64,000 nt of DNA from Hysterium pulicare CBS 123377 (Eukaryota; Ascomycota; Dothideomycetes; Hysteriales; Hysteriaceae): the NCBI GenBank assembly GCA_000467715.1, contig AJFK01000113.1, positions 1-64,000 on the forward strand, read 5' to 3'. Made by a program: the position numbers and the translations under genes. Positions within the stretch are counted from its first letter, which is position 1; every line of letters begins with the position of its first letter. Positions 63,683 to 64,000 of this stretch are shown here, in pieces. The notes beneath the pieces were generated by a model, which saw only the letters and a program-made list of their open reading frames with translations, ran no database searches and was not told the origin of the DNA.

Positions 63683-64000
63683 CTAGAAGTCCACACTCCA
63701 CCTCATTCTGGGGTCTCTCTTGAACCTTTCTCCGTGACCCTTCGTATTCGCCACATCATCGCCCCATGCCCTACTCATGCTAAACCCACTCCCTGTCCAT
63801 GTGCAATCCCCATCCACACCAAAAAGCAAAGTCTCCTCTTCTTTGTCTGAAGGAGGCAACTTAATCCTCGCTTCCAACAGTGGCGCAGATACGAATCTTG
63901 AGTTCAGCAGAGCGCGAGGAGAGACAAGATCTTGTAGGATGTTGAGGGATGAGATGTCGGATGATGTAAGAGGGGATCGGTGTTTCATTGCATATGGGCT
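63683..64000 (-). CDS. C-terminal fragment of an unidentified protein (partial)
   Basis: The minus-strand frame enters from beyond the window (SPYAMKHRSPLTSSD) and stops at 63683, giving 105 visible residues. It contains LNILQDLVSPRALLNSRFVS, APLLEARIKLPPSDKEEETL and an aromatic end (CTWTGSGFSMSRAWGDD, RDPRMRWSVDF). Composition and length of the frame support coding. I do not recognise the family. The ATG at 63988 is likely internal. Confidence 0.55.
   Translation of the reverse strand, partial: SPYAMKHRSPLTSSDISSLNILQDLVSPRALLNSRFVSAPLLEARIKLPPSDKEEETLLFGVDGDCTWTGSGFSMSRAWGDDVANTKGHGERFKRDPRMRWSVDF

Noticed and set aside
1-64000. CRISPR arrays, transposons, LTR elements or viral relics
   Set aside because: No array-like repeats, terminal repeats, transposase, integrase or reverse-transcriptase motifs were found on either strand.

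Overview
The window is a gene-dense piece of a filamentous ascomycete (Pezizomycotina) nuclear genome. The evidence is short (about 45-120 nt) GT-AG introns with CTAAC/CTGAC-like branch sites, very compact and often divergent gene spacing, and fungal-type proteins such as a Zn2Cys6 regulator, SNG1, Asa1, Dbp7 and a fused BioDA. A leotiomycete-like genome is a guess; nothing in the sequence fixes the class. Exon boundaries were worked out by hand from splice consensus, reading-frame phase and remembered family sequences. They are predictions, not transcript evidence.

Layout. 1-5.3 kb: the 5' part of the cohesin loader SCC2/mis4 (minus, cut by the window start), Pol I subunit RPA12, deoxyhypusine hydroxylase, and a conserved unknown. 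6-11 kb: an SNG1-family membrane protein, a UbiA-type membrane prenyltransferase/terpene cyclase, and a PEP-mutase/isocitrate-lyase-fold enzyme. 11.5-18.5 kb: a 13-bp minisatellite, a TPP-type Nudix hydrolase, RPB8, a large F-box protein, and bioF. 18.7-26.5 kb: bioDA, ELP4, a small membrane protein, SEN34 and bioB. 27-36.6 kb: gamma-tubulin complex GCP4, PNP oxidase, POP4, DBP7 and pantothenate synthase. 37-47 kb: a Zn2Cys6 regulator, ASA1, and a GNPAT/PlsB-like acyltransferase with a PTS1-like end. 48.8-52.4 kb: two related tRNA-like Pol III genes and a confused, partly decayed stretch. 52.4-64 kb: a soluble twin-ABC protein, a small unknown, an MFS transporter, a CAX Ca2+/H+ exchanger, an unknown Cys-motif protein, and a C-terminal gene fragment at the window end.

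The clearest functional theme is cofactor synthesis. All the dedicated late biotin steps are here: KAPA synthase (bioF) and the fused DAPA aminotransferase/dethiobiotin synthetase (bioDA) share a 183-bp divergent promoter, and biotin synthase (bioB) lies about 4 kb beyond bioDA. PNP oxidase, pantothenate synthase and a Nudix enzyme of the damaged-thiamine-diphosphate type lie within the same roughly 25 kb. BioF ends in ARL, a peroxisomal PTS1-type tripeptide, and so does the acyltransferase at 44-47 kb, so two peroxisome-linked pathways are encoded here. Most other genes are conserved housekeeping genes. The least ordinary parts are the UbiA-type enzyme locus (8.6-9.8 kb), the odd tRNA-like pair, and the decayed region at 50-52 kb. 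I see no transposon, LTR element, viral relic or CRISPR array.
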